DNA of 9,674 bases from an uncultured bacterium (GTDB lineage: Bacteria > Actinomycetota > Coriobacteriia > Coriobacteriales > Eggerthellaceae). Shown here piece after piece: positions 1-5,808 of the stretch. Below the pieces are notes generated by a model. It had not been told where the DNA came from, did no database searches, and saw only the letters and a program-made list of their open reading frames with translations. Both the position numbers and the translations under genes were made by a program. Within the stretch, counting starts at the first letter, position 1. Each line of letters starts with the position of its first letter. The stretch spans positions 1 to 9,674 of the forward strand of contig CAJMOJ010000069.1 of NCBI GenBank assembly GCA_905215035.1, read 5' to 3'.

Positions 1-578
1 ATACCAAGAAGCTGTATCACCATAAGATATAAAATTTGCGCGCCCGCACCAATGACAATACACTCAGGGTCCACACGCATGCCTCGTGTTCCCTCAAGAT
101 AATGGGCAAGCGCTCTACGCAGACGTCTCACCCCACGCGCATCACTTTGCTCAAATACATTCTCAACCGGTTCTTCTGTTAAGGTCTTGCGAATATTTTT
201 TGCCCAAAGCGCATAAGGAAATTGTTGATAAGAGACCTGATGGGTAAGCTCGTTGTCGGATACCTCATATGATTTGCTATCCTCAAACTCAGTATTCCCT
301 AGCCCTGCTTCCTTCAAGGATGAAAGCATCAAAGGCGAAAGTGCATTAACATAGTAGCCCTTCCTCTCCTCTGCACGTACGTAACCTTCAGCTATAAGTT
401 GGCGATAGGCCGCCTCAATAGTAACAAGACTTACCTGATGATGTCTCGCAAGTGCGCGTTTAGAAGGAAGCTTTTCGTCAGCAACTAGGACACCTGAAAG
501 AATGTCGCGCTTGATGCATTCGTAAAAGAATACATAAAGTGGTTGAGTTGTGCGCTGCATTAAAGAATAGGTCAACAT
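1..578 (-). CDS. pdxR: MocR/PdxR-type GntR-family regulator of pyridoxal phosphate synthesis (N-terminal part, gene runs off the left edge)
   Basis: I translated the minus strand from the ATG at 578. The frame stays open to base 1 and gives the first 192 residues. Residues about 11-75 form a GntR-type winged helix: YVFFYECIKRDILSG, then KLPSKRALARHHQVSLVT, then EAAYRQLIAEGYV. After a linker with SYQQFPYALWAKNIRKTL begins the type-I aminotransferase-like domain typical of MocR proteins (RRLRRALAHYLEGTRG, then IVIGAGAQILYLMVIQLLG). The PLP-binding lysine and the rest of the domain lie outside the window. MocR proteins with this arrangement beside pdxST are usually PdxR, which senses PLP, activates pdxST and represses itself; the divergent pdxS gene makes that the best reading. 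No strong Shine-Dalgarno precedes ATG 578 (only GGGA about 9 nt upstream). An in-frame ATG at 560 is the alternative start. The family call is firm; the PdxR role is inferred from context. Confidence 0.88.
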   Translation of the reverse strand, partial: MLTYSLMQRTTQPLYVFFYECIKRDILSGVLVADEKLPSKRALARHHQVSLVTIEAAYRQLIAEGYVRAEERKGYYVNALSPLMLSSLKEAGLGNTEFEDSKSYEVSDNELTHQVSYQQFPYALWAKNIRKTLTEEPVENVFEQSDARGVRRLRRALAHYLEGTRGMRVDPECIVIGAGAQILYLMVIQLLG

Positions 579-590
579 GGCCAAATCCCA

Positions 591-623
591 TCTGGTCTTA
601 TTCTGATCTTATTCTGGTCTTAT
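591..623. promoter_or_regulatory. Three tandem 11-bp direct repeats, probable PdxR operator
   Basis: TCTGGTCTTAT (591-601), TCTGATCTTAT (602-612) and TCTGGTCTTAT (613-623) follow each other without a gap; the middle copy differs by one base. An inverted half-copy, ACCAG, lies at 655-659. An 11-bp period puts each copy on the same face of the helix. MocR regulators are known to bind direct repeats between their own gene and pdxS. Here the array lies just upstream of the pdxS -10 and in the 5' leader predicted for pdxR, which fits activation one way and repression the other. The repeat is seen directly; the binding protein is inferred. Confidence 0.7.
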
Positions 624-648
624 AAGTTTATCTAGTTGTGATTATAGT
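620..648 (+). promoter_or_regulatory. Probable activator-dependent pdxST promoter
   Basis: TATAGT at 643-648 matches the -10 consensus in five of six positions, but 17 bases upstream there is only TTATAA (620-625), a poor -35. The third 11-bp repeat ends at 623, overlapping the -35 position, as expected where a bound activator substitutes for it. A second candidate is TTGCTT (662-667) with TATCTA (686-691), spacer 18. Start-site mapping is needed to choose between them. Confidence 0.4.
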
Positions 649-669
649 CATACAACCAGTTTTGCTTAA
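641..669 (-). promoter_or_regulatory. Probable pdxR promoter
   Basis: On the minus strand a perfect TATAAT covers 646-641. Seventeen bases upstream is a weak -35, TTAAGC (669-664). Transcription would start near 634, leaving about 55 nt of leader that contains the whole 11-bp repeat array, so a bound regulator would block its own transcription. Assigned from hexamer match and spacing only. Confidence 0.5.
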
Positions 670-735
670 GCTAAATAATCAAAACTATCTAATGAAATCT
701 GGTGAGACAATTTCACCTCCCATGAAAGGATCGCA

Positions 736-1656
736 ATGCAAACCACTCAATCTTCTCAAACCTCATCTCCCACTTCTCAAAAACAAAGCGATCGCGCTGC
801 ACTCAACCGCCAACTTGCTCAAATGCTTAAAGGTGGTGTCATTATGGATGTCACCAATCCCGAGCAAGCGCGCATTGCTGAAGATGCAGGTGCAGCAGCC
901 GTCATGGCGCTCGAGCGTATCCCTGCCGACATTCGCGCAGCCGGGGGCGTAGCACGCATGACTGACCCATCGCTCATTAAAGAAATTCAGGCAGCAGTCA
1001 GTATTCCTGTTATGGCAAAATGCCGCATCGGACATTTCATGGAAGCCCGCATTTTAGAAGCGATTGAGATCGACTACATTGATGAATCAGAAGTACTGAG
1101 TCCCGCTGATGATGTCTATCACATCAATAAGACTACCTTCGCCGTTCCGTTTGTATGTGGAGCACGCAATTTAGGAGAGGCTCTTCGCCGTATTGGTGAA
1201 GGCGCGACGATGATTCGCACCAAAGGAGAACCTGGCACGGGAGATGTCATTCAAGCAGTACGTCACATGCGTCAAATGCAGCGAGAAATGGCACAGCTTC
1301 AAGCGTTATCTGACGATGAGGTTTTTGAGGCCGCAAAAACACTGCAGGCTCCGCTTGATTTAGTTCAATACGTTCATGAACACGGCAAGCTTCCTGTTGT
1401 TAATTTTGCCGCTGGCGGTATTGCTACCCCTGCTGATGCGGCGCTCATGATGCAACTCGGAGCCGAGGGGGTCTTTGTGGGATCAGGTATTTTTAAGTCA
1501 GGTGATCCAGCTAAACGCGCCCGTGCCATTGTACAAGCAACGACAAATTACACTGATGCTGCACTTTTAGCAGAACTCTCAGAAAATCTTGGTGAAGCAA
1601 TGGTTGGGATCAATGCCGATGAGATTGCTCTTATCATGGAAGAACGCGGACAGTAG
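736..1656 (+). CDS. pdxS: Pyridoxal 5'-phosphate synthase, lyase subunit PdxS
   Basis: PdxS condenses ribose 5-phosphate, glyceraldehyde 3-phosphate and ammonia to PLP. It is a (beta/alpha)8 barrel that assembles as a dodecamer and receives ammonia from PdxT. The 306-residue product matches the family along its length. D38 (GGVIMDV), K95 (PVMAKCRIGH) and K163 (RTKGEPGTGD) correspond, with a constant offset of 14, to Asp24 and the two lysines Lys81 and Lys149 that carry covalent intermediates in the Bacillus enzyme. The phosphate-binding stretch GVFVGSGIFKSGDPAKRA is intact. The first 14 or so residues are an extra Gln/Ser/Thr-rich tail. The ATG at 736 is preceded by GAAAGGA (724-730) at a spacing of 5, so this start is favoured. 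pdxT follows 12 nt after the stop, making a two-gene operon opposite the PdxR-type regulator. Confidence 0.97.
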   Translation: MQTTQSSQTSSPTSQKQSDRAALNRQLAQMLKGGVIMDVTNPEQARIAEDAGAAAVMALERIPADIRAAGGVARMTDPSLIKEIQAAVSIPVMAKCRIGHFMEARILEAIEIDYIDESEVLSPADDVYHINKTTFAVPFVCGARNLGEALRRIGEGATMIRTKGEPGTGDVIQAVRHMRQMQREMAQLQALSDDEVFEAAKTLQAPLDLVQYVHEHGKLPVVNFAAGGIATPADAALMMQLGAEGVFVGSGIFKSGDPAKRARAIVQATTNYTDAALLAELSENLGEAMVGINADEIALIMEERGQ

Positions 1657-1668
1657 GAAAGGCAAACC

Positions 1669-2310
1669 ATGACGACCGCGATTTTAGCGCTTCAAGGAGC
1701 CTTTATCGAACACGCTAATGTGCTTCACAACCTCGATGAACCGACCTTTGAAATACGCCAAAAAAAGGATGTATTGCGTTCATTTGATCGACTTATTTTG
1801 CCAGGCGGAGAATCAAGCGTTCAGCGAAAACTACTCCATGACCTCGACCTTTTTGACGACCTGCAAAGAGCGATCAAGGATGGCATGCCTGTTATGGGAA
1901 CTTGTGCAGGACTTATCTTGCTCGCAAAAACTCAAACAGCTGCACAAGCTAACCAGAACAAAAACGACTCGTCGCAAATCTCATCCGAAAAGACAGCCCC
2001 CGTCTCTTCGGATATCTACCCTAGTTTTGCAACGCTTCCTATAGCGGTCGAGCGAAACGCATATGGACGCCAACTCGGTAGCTTTAAAGCTACTACCCAA
2101 CTCACAACGCCAGACAATCAAGCAATATCTCTCCCCATGACTTTTATTAGGGCGCCACGTATTGCAGAAATTTTTGACGATGAGGTAAATATACTTGCAC
2201 GACATCAAGACACGCCGGTAGCGGTTCAATATCACAACCAAATTGGCATTGCATTTCATCCAGAACTTGATGAAAACCCTCTTCTTCACCAATATTTCTT
2301 GTCGCTTTAA
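1669..2310 (+). CDS. pdxT: Pyridoxal 5'-phosphate synthase, glutaminase subunit PdxT
   Basis: PdxT is a class-I glutamine amidotransferase that hydrolyses glutamine and passes ammonia into PdxS. The catalytic triad is visible: nucleophile C79 in MGTCAGLILLA, and H197 and E199 in IAFHPELDENP. The oxyanion and glutamine-binding motif LILPGGESS is at residues 43-50, and the start motif AILALQGAFIEH is typical. At 213 residues it is somewhat longer than the usual 190-200. The excess is a polar stretch at about residues 90-112, rich in Q, N, S and K, just after the nucleophile elbow helix. The start has a good ribosome binding site, AGGAAAGG (1655-1662), overlapping the pdxS stop codon, which suggests coupled translation. 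A strong terminator lies just downstream. Confidence 0.95.
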   Translation: MTTAILALQGAFIEHANVLHNLDEPTFEIRQKKDVLRSFDRLILPGGESSVQRKLLHDLDLFDDLQRAIKDGMPVMGTCAGLILLAKTQTAAQANQNKNDSSQISSEKTAPVSSDIYPSFATLPIAVERNAYGRQLGSFKATTQLTTPDNQAISLPMTFIRAPRIAEIFDDEVNILARHQDTPVAVQYHNQIGIAFHPELDENPLLHQYFLSL

Positions 2311-2352
2311 TTGATGTATAGTACTTGACGTATAACAATTGACGTATAGCAA
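2311..2352 (+). repeat. Three 14-bp tandem repeats after pdxT
   Basis: TTGATGTATAGTAC (2311-2324), TTGACGTATAACAA (2325-2338) and TTGACGTATAGCAA (2339-2352) run directly on from the pdxT stop codon in exact 14-bp phase. The last copy supplies most of the left arm of the terminator stem. The array may be a small tandem duplication of terminator-arm sequence, or a binding site. No function can be assigned from sequence. Confidence 0.8.
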
Positions 2353-2382
2353 TCATTCAATTGGATGATTGCTATATTTTTT
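2345..2382 (+). terminator. Intrinsic terminator of pdxST
   Basis: TATAGCAATCAT (2345-2356) pairs perfectly with ATGATTGCTATA (2365-2376). A U-G and a C-G pair extend this to a 14-bp stem closed by AATT. Six T residues follow at 2377-2382. On the other strand the hairpin is not followed by a T-run, so it should act mainly on transcripts from pdxST, stopping them before they run antisense into the convergent ruv cluster. Confidence 0.9.
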
Positions 2383-2388
2383 ATTCTG

Positions 2389-2799
2389 TTATTCCTGTTC
2401 AGAAGATTCAAAAAACGCTTCAAGCTCATCAGGAGAAATCGACTCATCAGATAATTCAACGCCATATGCTTGCGCAAGCGCAAAAGCCTGGTTGCGTCGC
2501 AGTGATGACAAGTCACCATTGTGTATCTGATCAAGATACTGAGACTCTAACAAAAGCGTTCGTGATAAATAGCCAATCAAAGCAGGATCGGTACCTGATA
2601 TTTGCATCATTGAAACCATAGATTCAGGCGCAAGGGTAAGAAGCATTGAACCATCCATCTCAGTTGCTTCAGTAAACGCTGCTTCCAACATAACCGCTGC
2701 ACCATCAGGGTCATTCTCCCCTCGTGCTCTCAGAATAGATTCCCTAATTGCAGTGGCAAGCTCTGTAAACATTCGAACAAGATAATCACTTTGAAGCAT
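2389..2799 (-). CDS. Small acidic protein resembling DUF6483, last gene of the ruvCAB cluster
   Basis: A 136-residue soluble protein with no signal peptide or membrane segment. It is predicted mainly helical: MLQSDYLVRMFTELATAI at the start, then a central LEAAFTEATEMDGSMLL and LIGYLSRTLLLESQYLD, and a very acidic tail ending FFESSEQE. The DYLxRM opening and a helical body with a leucine-rich mid segment resemble the uncharacterised DUF6483 family, as I recall it; no function is known for it. The ATG at 2799 lies five bases past the ruvB stop, and its ribosome binding site GAAAGGAA is made of the last ruvB codons, so it is very probably co-translated with ruvB and under the same SOS control. 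Convergent with pdxT. That the gene is real is well supported by its spacing and ribosome site; the family name is less certain. Confidence 0.75.
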   Translation of the reverse strand: MLQSDYLVRMFTELATAIRESILRARGENDPDGAAVMLEAAFTEATEMDGSMLLTLAPESMVSMMQISGTDPALIGYLSRTLLLESQYLDQIHNGDLSSLRRNQAFALAQAYGVELSDESISPDELEAFFESSEQE

Positions 2800-2804
2800 G
2801 GATT

Positions 2805-3878
2805 CTATTTCCTTTCAACACGCTGTAATCCTAAATGATCATACGCCCTATCAGTAGCCTGCCTACCTTTGGGAGTGCGCATGAGTAATCCTTGCTGAAG
2901 CAAGAAAGGTTCATACACATCCTCAATAGTATCCATTTCCTCAGATAATGCCGAGGCGAGTGTGGAAAGACCAACGGGTCTTCCTGCAAATTGCACACAG
3001 AGAATTTCTAGGATTCGATTATCAATTGAATCAAGACCAAGAGCGTCAACTTCGAAAAAGCCTAAAGCTTGAGCAGCAGTGTCTTCATCAATTACACCAT
3101 CACCTTTTACTTGAGCCCAATCACGAACACGCTTAAGAAGACGATTGGCCAAACGGGGTGTTCCACGCGAGCGTCGCGCAATTTCAAGCGCACCCTCTTC
3201 ATCAATAGCAACATCCAAAATACGTGCAGAACGCATAACGATTCGCGCTAACTCATCAAATGAATAATAGTTAAGTCTAAATATGATGCCAAAACGATCC
3301 CGTAAAGGCCCCGTTAGTAAGCCTGTGCGCGTTGTAGCTCCAATAAGCGTAAAGCGTGGAAGCTCAAGTCTGATAGAGCGTGCCGCAGGCCCTTTACCCA
3401 CCACAATATCGAGCGCAAAATCTTCAAGTGCAGGATAAAGAACTTCTTCTACCATACGATTAAGACGATGAATCTCATCAATAAACAAGACATCGCCTTC
3501 TTCAAGATTAGTTAGAATTGCAGCAAGATCTCCCGTGCGCTCGATAGCTGGCCCACTTGTTGTTTTAATATGAGTCCCTACCTCGTTGGCAACAACAGCG
3601 GCAAGCGTGGTTTTACCCAAACCAGGAGGACCTGAAAACAAAATATGATCAAGCGTATCTCCGCGAGTTTTTGCCGCTTCAATAGAAATGCGTAAACTTT
3701 CTTTAATCTTTTCTTGACCTAAATAATCTGACAGCAAACGAGGTCGCAAGGACCTATCAAGGGTTAGATCATCCTCAGTTAACTCCACTGATGTGGTGCG
3801 CTGACGGTGATCGAATTCTGCATCACAATCAGCATCAGCTTCATACAGCAAATTTTCTATTTCAAATTCATCGGCCAC
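2805..3878 (-). CDS. ruvB: Holliday junction branch-migration ATPase RuvB
   Basis: RuvB is the AAA+ hexameric motor that, with RuvA, drives branch migration of Holliday junctions. Visible motifs are Walker A GPPGLGKTT (83-91), Walker B LFIDEIHRL (131-139), sensor-1 GATTRTG (180-186), the arginine-finger segment PLRDRFG (191-197), the sensor-2 region SRGTPRLANRLL, and a C-terminal winged helix ending in GRQATDRAYDHLG. The 357 residues exceed the usual 330-345 because of an acidic N-terminal extension of about 30 residues (MADEFEIENLLYEADADCDAE) before the conserved LRPRLLSDYLGQ block. It lies 140 bp downstream of ruvA, an unusually wide gap that contains a candidate internal promoter, so it may also be transcribed independently of the ruvC promoter. 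Confidence 0.97.
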   Translation of the reverse strand: MADEFEIENLLYEADADCDAEFDHRQRTTSVELTEDDLTLDRSLRPRLLSDYLGQEKIKESLRISIEAAKTRGDTLDHILFSGPPGLGKTTLAAVVANEVGTHIKTTSGPAIERTGDLAAILTNLEEGDVLFIDEIHRLNRMVEEVLYPALEDFALDIVVGKGPAARSIRLELPRFTLIGATTRTGLLTGPLRDRFGIIFRLNYYSFDELARIVMRSARILDVAIDEEGALEIARRSRGTPRLANRLLKRVRDWAQVKGDGVIDEDTAAQALGFFEVDALGLDSIDNRILEILCVQFAGRPVGLSTLASALSEEMDTIEDVYEPFLLQQGLLMRTPKGRQATDRAYDHLGLQRVERK

Positions 3879-3909
3879 GATATGAAATCTCTTCTCAACC
3901 TATCCAGCA

Positions 3910-3939
3910 ACACTACGAACACTACGTATCCTGTGTCAA
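3910..3939 (-). promoter_or_regulatory. Possible internal promoter for ruvB with a 9-bp tandem repeat
   Basis: On the minus strand a perfect -35, TTGACA (3939-3934), is followed after 18 bases by TAGTGT (3915-3910), which matches the -10 consensus at only three positions. The -10 lies inside two perfect, adjacent copies of CGTAGTGTT (minus strand, 3926-3909). No complete LexA box is nearby, so expression from here would be outside SOS control unless another regulator uses the 9-bp repeat. Confidence 0.35.
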
Positions 3940-4018
3940 TATTTTTCAGTCGTTATCTTAGAGATAACAACCTTTCATACGTATATAAGCTCTTATGTAT
4001 GCTATTGCTTATACGCAT

Positions 4019-4606
4019 CTATTCACCTAATCGTTTTAGAGCATATTGTAACAAGCTTGATTCGTTTCCTTCAGCAGGAGCGCCTTTAAGGGCAAGATCA
4101 ACTTCTGCACTTGTAAAGCCCATGCTCAAAAGAGCTTCCGCTGCACTTTGTAAAGCAGTTGATTTTTGGCTAGGAGACCCTTGCGTAAAAAGGCTCTCTT
4201 CTTGTTGAGAAAACGCCTCTTTTAACTCAAGAAGAATGCGTGATGCTGTTTTCTTTCCTACCCCCGATGCTTTTTGCATACGTGCGGCGTCTTGAGAAGC
4301 AATTATCTCAATGACCTCTTCGGCAGTATAACTGGACAAAATAGATAAAGCAGCTTTAGGACCAATCCCACTTACCGTGATAAGTTTTTCAAATACTTCT
4401 TGTTCAAGCGACGAATCAAAACCATACAGCATGATCCCATCATCTTTTACTACCATCTTAGTAAGAAGCTGAATTTCAGTACCGATTTCTGGAATCTTTG
4501 TTGCGCTCTGCGCTGACATCACGATCTTGTAGCCAACACCAGCCACATCTAGGATTACGCAATCAAACGTCTTACTTACAACATTACCTCTCACAAAAGC
4601 AATCAT
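4019..4606 (-). CDS. ruvA: Holliday junction DNA-binding protein RuvA
   Basis: RuvA binds the four-way junction as a tetramer and loads the RuvB rings. The 195-residue length is normal. Domain I (about 1-63) is the OB-fold starting MIAFVRGNV, with VAGVGYKI. Domain II carries two helix-hairpin-helix motifs, SGIGPKAALSIL and SGVGKKTASRILLELK. After a polar flexible linker (about 130-148) comes the small domain III, AAEALLSMGFTSAEVDLALKGA, which contacts RuvB. The ATG at 4606 gives the canonical first residues although its ribosome site is weak (GAGAGATAAAG). ruvC ends 65 bp upstream, ruvB begins 140 bp downstream. The ruvC-ruvA gap contains the 12-bp palindrome AGTTTTAAAACT but no terminator, so read-through from the ruvC promoter is expected. 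Confidence 0.96.
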   Translation of the reverse strand: MIAFVRGNVVSKTFDCVILDVAGVGYKIVMSAQSATKIPEIGTEIQLLTKMVVKDDGIMLYGFDSSLEQEVFEKLITVSGIGPKAALSILSSYTAEEVIEIIASQDAARMQKASGVGKKTASRILLELKEAFSQQEESLFTQGSPSQKSTALQSAAEALLSMGFTSAEVDLALKGAPAEGNESSLLQYALKRLGE

Positions 4607-4671
4607 GGCACTTTATCTCTCTCGACTCTTCTTAGTTTTAAAACTTGGCAGCCTAAGCACAGATTCTGGAT

Positions 4672-5154
4672 TTAATATAATGGAGTATCATAGGCTGCAT
4701 ACGTTATAGCAGCTGCAAGCGCATCTGCTGCATGATCAGGCGATGGCTCCTTTTTCAAATTCAAAATCCGAGCAACCATAAACTGCACTTGCTTTTTATC
4801 TGCATTGCCATTTCCCACTACTGCCTGCTTAATACGTGCTGGAGGAAACTCGCTAAAATGCAACCCCGCTCGCGCACACGCCACAAGTGCCGCTCCACGT
4901 GCCTGCCCCGTAGCAAAAGCACTCTGAGTGTTTTGGCCAAACAATACCGTTTCAACCCCAACGCATGTTGGCTCAAACCGTGCCACAACTGCTGCCATTT
5001 GGTCATGAATTTTCTCAAGTCTAAGAGGTAGCGATATTTCTTTGTCAGTTGAAATACAGCCATAGGCAAGACAACGTAAACGTGGGCCATCCTGCTCAAC
5101 AATTCCCCATCCCGTATTAGCCAATCCAGGATCAATTCCTAAAATAATACGCAC
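4672..5154 (-). CDS. ruvC: Crossover junction endodeoxyribonuclease RuvC
   Basis: RuvC is the dimeric RNase-H-fold resolvase that cuts Holliday junctions symmetrically. With the GTG at 5154 as start the protein has 160 residues, the usual size. It begins with the canonical RIILGIDPGLANTGWG. The metal-binding catalytic residues are D8 (GIDPG), E68 (VGVETVLF), and H141 and D144 in PDHAADALA, the His/Asp arrangement seen in the Thermus enzyme rather than the two Asp of E. coli. The frame is open back to a TTG at 5220 and includes an ATG at 5184. Those starts would place coding sequence over the promoter and LexA box and have no ribosome site, whereas GAGAGG lies 10 nt before the GTG. First gene of ruvC-ruvA-ruvB-DUF6483-like. 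Confidence 0.95.
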   Translation of the reverse strand: MRIILGIDPGLANTGWGIVEQDGPRLRCLAYGCISTDKEISLPLRLEKIHDQMAAVVARFEPTCVGVETVLFGQNTQSAFATGQARGAALVACARAGLHFSEFPPARIKQAVVGNGNADKKQVQFMVARILNLKKEPSPDHAADALAAAITYAAYDTPLY

Positions 5155-5176
5155 GTGTAATAGGCCTCTCGGTAAC

Positions 5177-5192
5177 TCAAACATTTGTTCGA
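5177..5192 (-). promoter_or_regulatory. LexA (SOS) box controlling ruvCAB
   Basis: On the minus strand the site reads TCGAACAAATGTTTGA, one base short of a perfect TCGAAC-N4-GTTCGA palindrome. It fits the Gram-positive consensus CGAACRNRYGTTYS. It begins at the last base of the predicted -10 and covers the predicted transcription start, so bound LexA would block the promoter. Its position 22 bp before the GTG of a DNA-repair gene makes chance unlikely. Confidence 0.85.
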
Positions 5193-5220
5193 TTATGGCA
5201 CGATAGCAAGTACTTTGCAA
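5192..5220 (-). promoter_or_regulatory. ruvCAB promoter
   Basis: On the minus strand TTGCAA (5220-5215) and CATAAT (5197-5192) are separated by the optimal 17 bases and match the consensus at four and five positions. The predicted start lies near 5185, inside the LexA box, leaving a leader of about 30 nt with the ribosome site GAGAGG before the GTG. Confidence 0.7.
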
Positions 5221-5249
5221 GAATGGGTTTTGCTTTATTGCAATAGTTT

Positions 5250-5277
5250 TATCTTATTGAGGATATCTTATTCAGGA
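5250..5277. repeat. 14-bp tandem repeat across the end of the DUF6125-type gene
   Basis: TATCTTATTGAGGA (5250-5263) and TATCTTATTCAGGA (5264-5277) are adjacent and differ by one base. The second copy contains the stop codon of the minus-strand gene, and the first lies just beyond it. There is no T-run hairpin here, so I see no intrinsic terminator between this gene and the ruvC promoter. It looks like a small local duplication. Confidence 0.7.
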
Positions 5278-5795
5278 ATCCAGAAACGCCAAGCACAACA
5301 ACAAGTCTCGTCGGTAATTTCGGGGTAACAGCTCAAACATTCTGTCTGGATACGATTATCAATTGCACTTGCAAAGCAAGCATGCTCATAAATTGCTGCG
5401 TATTTGCAAGGATGATAAGGCATACTTTTACGTGTGCGGGCATCTTGTACGCGACACGTGACTATTTTATAAATAAGCTCATGCTCGTCCGTACGTTCCA
5501 TCAGCACTTCGGGATTGGCCAATGTACCACTACGATATTTCATTGCTTGCTCAAGACCATCAATACCAGGATGCTCGCCTAAACCCAGCCATCGTTTAAG
5601 ACGCTTTGCCTCTGCAGGAGAATAGTTTTTCCACGCATCTTTATCGCAGTCCATAGCGCGATCCATATCATCAAACTTTTCACAAGCTTGAAACCATACG
5701 CCATCCATCGCCATAATATTTTTACTCATCATTTCAAGGAGCTCGATAAGGTCATCTTTACTATGATGAGCAAATTCTTCTTTGGCACTAAACAT
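5268..5795 (-). CDS. Cysteine-rich DUF6125-type protein, partner of the DtxR-like regulator
   Basis: A 175-residue cytosolic protein with no signal or membrane segment. The ATG at 5795 is preceded by AGAGGA 8 nt upstream, overlapping the regulator's stop codon. The open frame continues upstream to 5918, but that would overlap the regulator by over 100 bp. The layout DGVWFQACEKF (31-41), W55 in KDAWKN, AEAKRLKRWLGL (61-72), CRVQDARTRK (114-123) and RIQTECLSC (148-156), followed by CCCAW (165-169), matches my recollection of DUF6125, which is related to an L-2-amino-thiazoline-4-carboxylate hydrolase-like family. Conserved-looking cysteines are C114, C130, C140, C153, C156 and C165-167, which could bind metal or take part in redox chemistry. 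No reaction is established. Being in one operon with a metalloregulator suggests a metal- or thiol-related role (inference). Confidence 0.8.
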   Translation of the reverse strand: MFSAKEEFAHHSKDDLIELLEMMSKNIMAMDGVWFQACEKFDDMDRAMDCDKDAWKNYSPAEAKRLKRWLGLGEHPGIDGLEQAMKYRSGTLANPEVLMERTDEHELIYKIVTCRVQDARTRKSMPYHPCKYAAIYEHACFASAIDNRIQTECLSCYPEITDETCCCAWRFWIPE

Positions 5796-5808
5796 TACCG
5801 CAATTCCT

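Noticed and set aside
638..952. Plus-strand 104-residue frame overlapping the start of pdxS
   Set aside because: It overlaps the pdxS coding frame and begins at a non-ATG codon within the promoter region without a ribosome site. The product has no domain character. A shadow of pdxS.
2345..2382. Bidirectional terminator also ending the ruv cluster
   Set aside because: The stem would form on the minus strand too, but it is followed by CGTCAATTG rather than a T-run, so termination in that direction is not supported.
3909..3926. Second LexA box before ruvB (CGAAC within the 9-bp repeat)
   Set aside because: Only the left half GAAC is present; the base positions for GTTC read CGTA, so it is not a palindrome.
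3807..4208. Plus-strand 133-residue frame spanning the ruvA-ruvB gap
   Set aside because: It is antisense to the ends of ruvA and ruvB, with no ribosome site and no recognisable protein features. It only arises because the gap lacks stops in that frame.
5155..5220. Longer ruvC starting at TTG 5220 or ATG 5184
   Set aside because: The extra residues are not part of RuvC. They would be encoded by the predicted promoter and LexA box, and neither start has a ribosome site, whereas the GTG at 5154 gives the canonical N-terminus.
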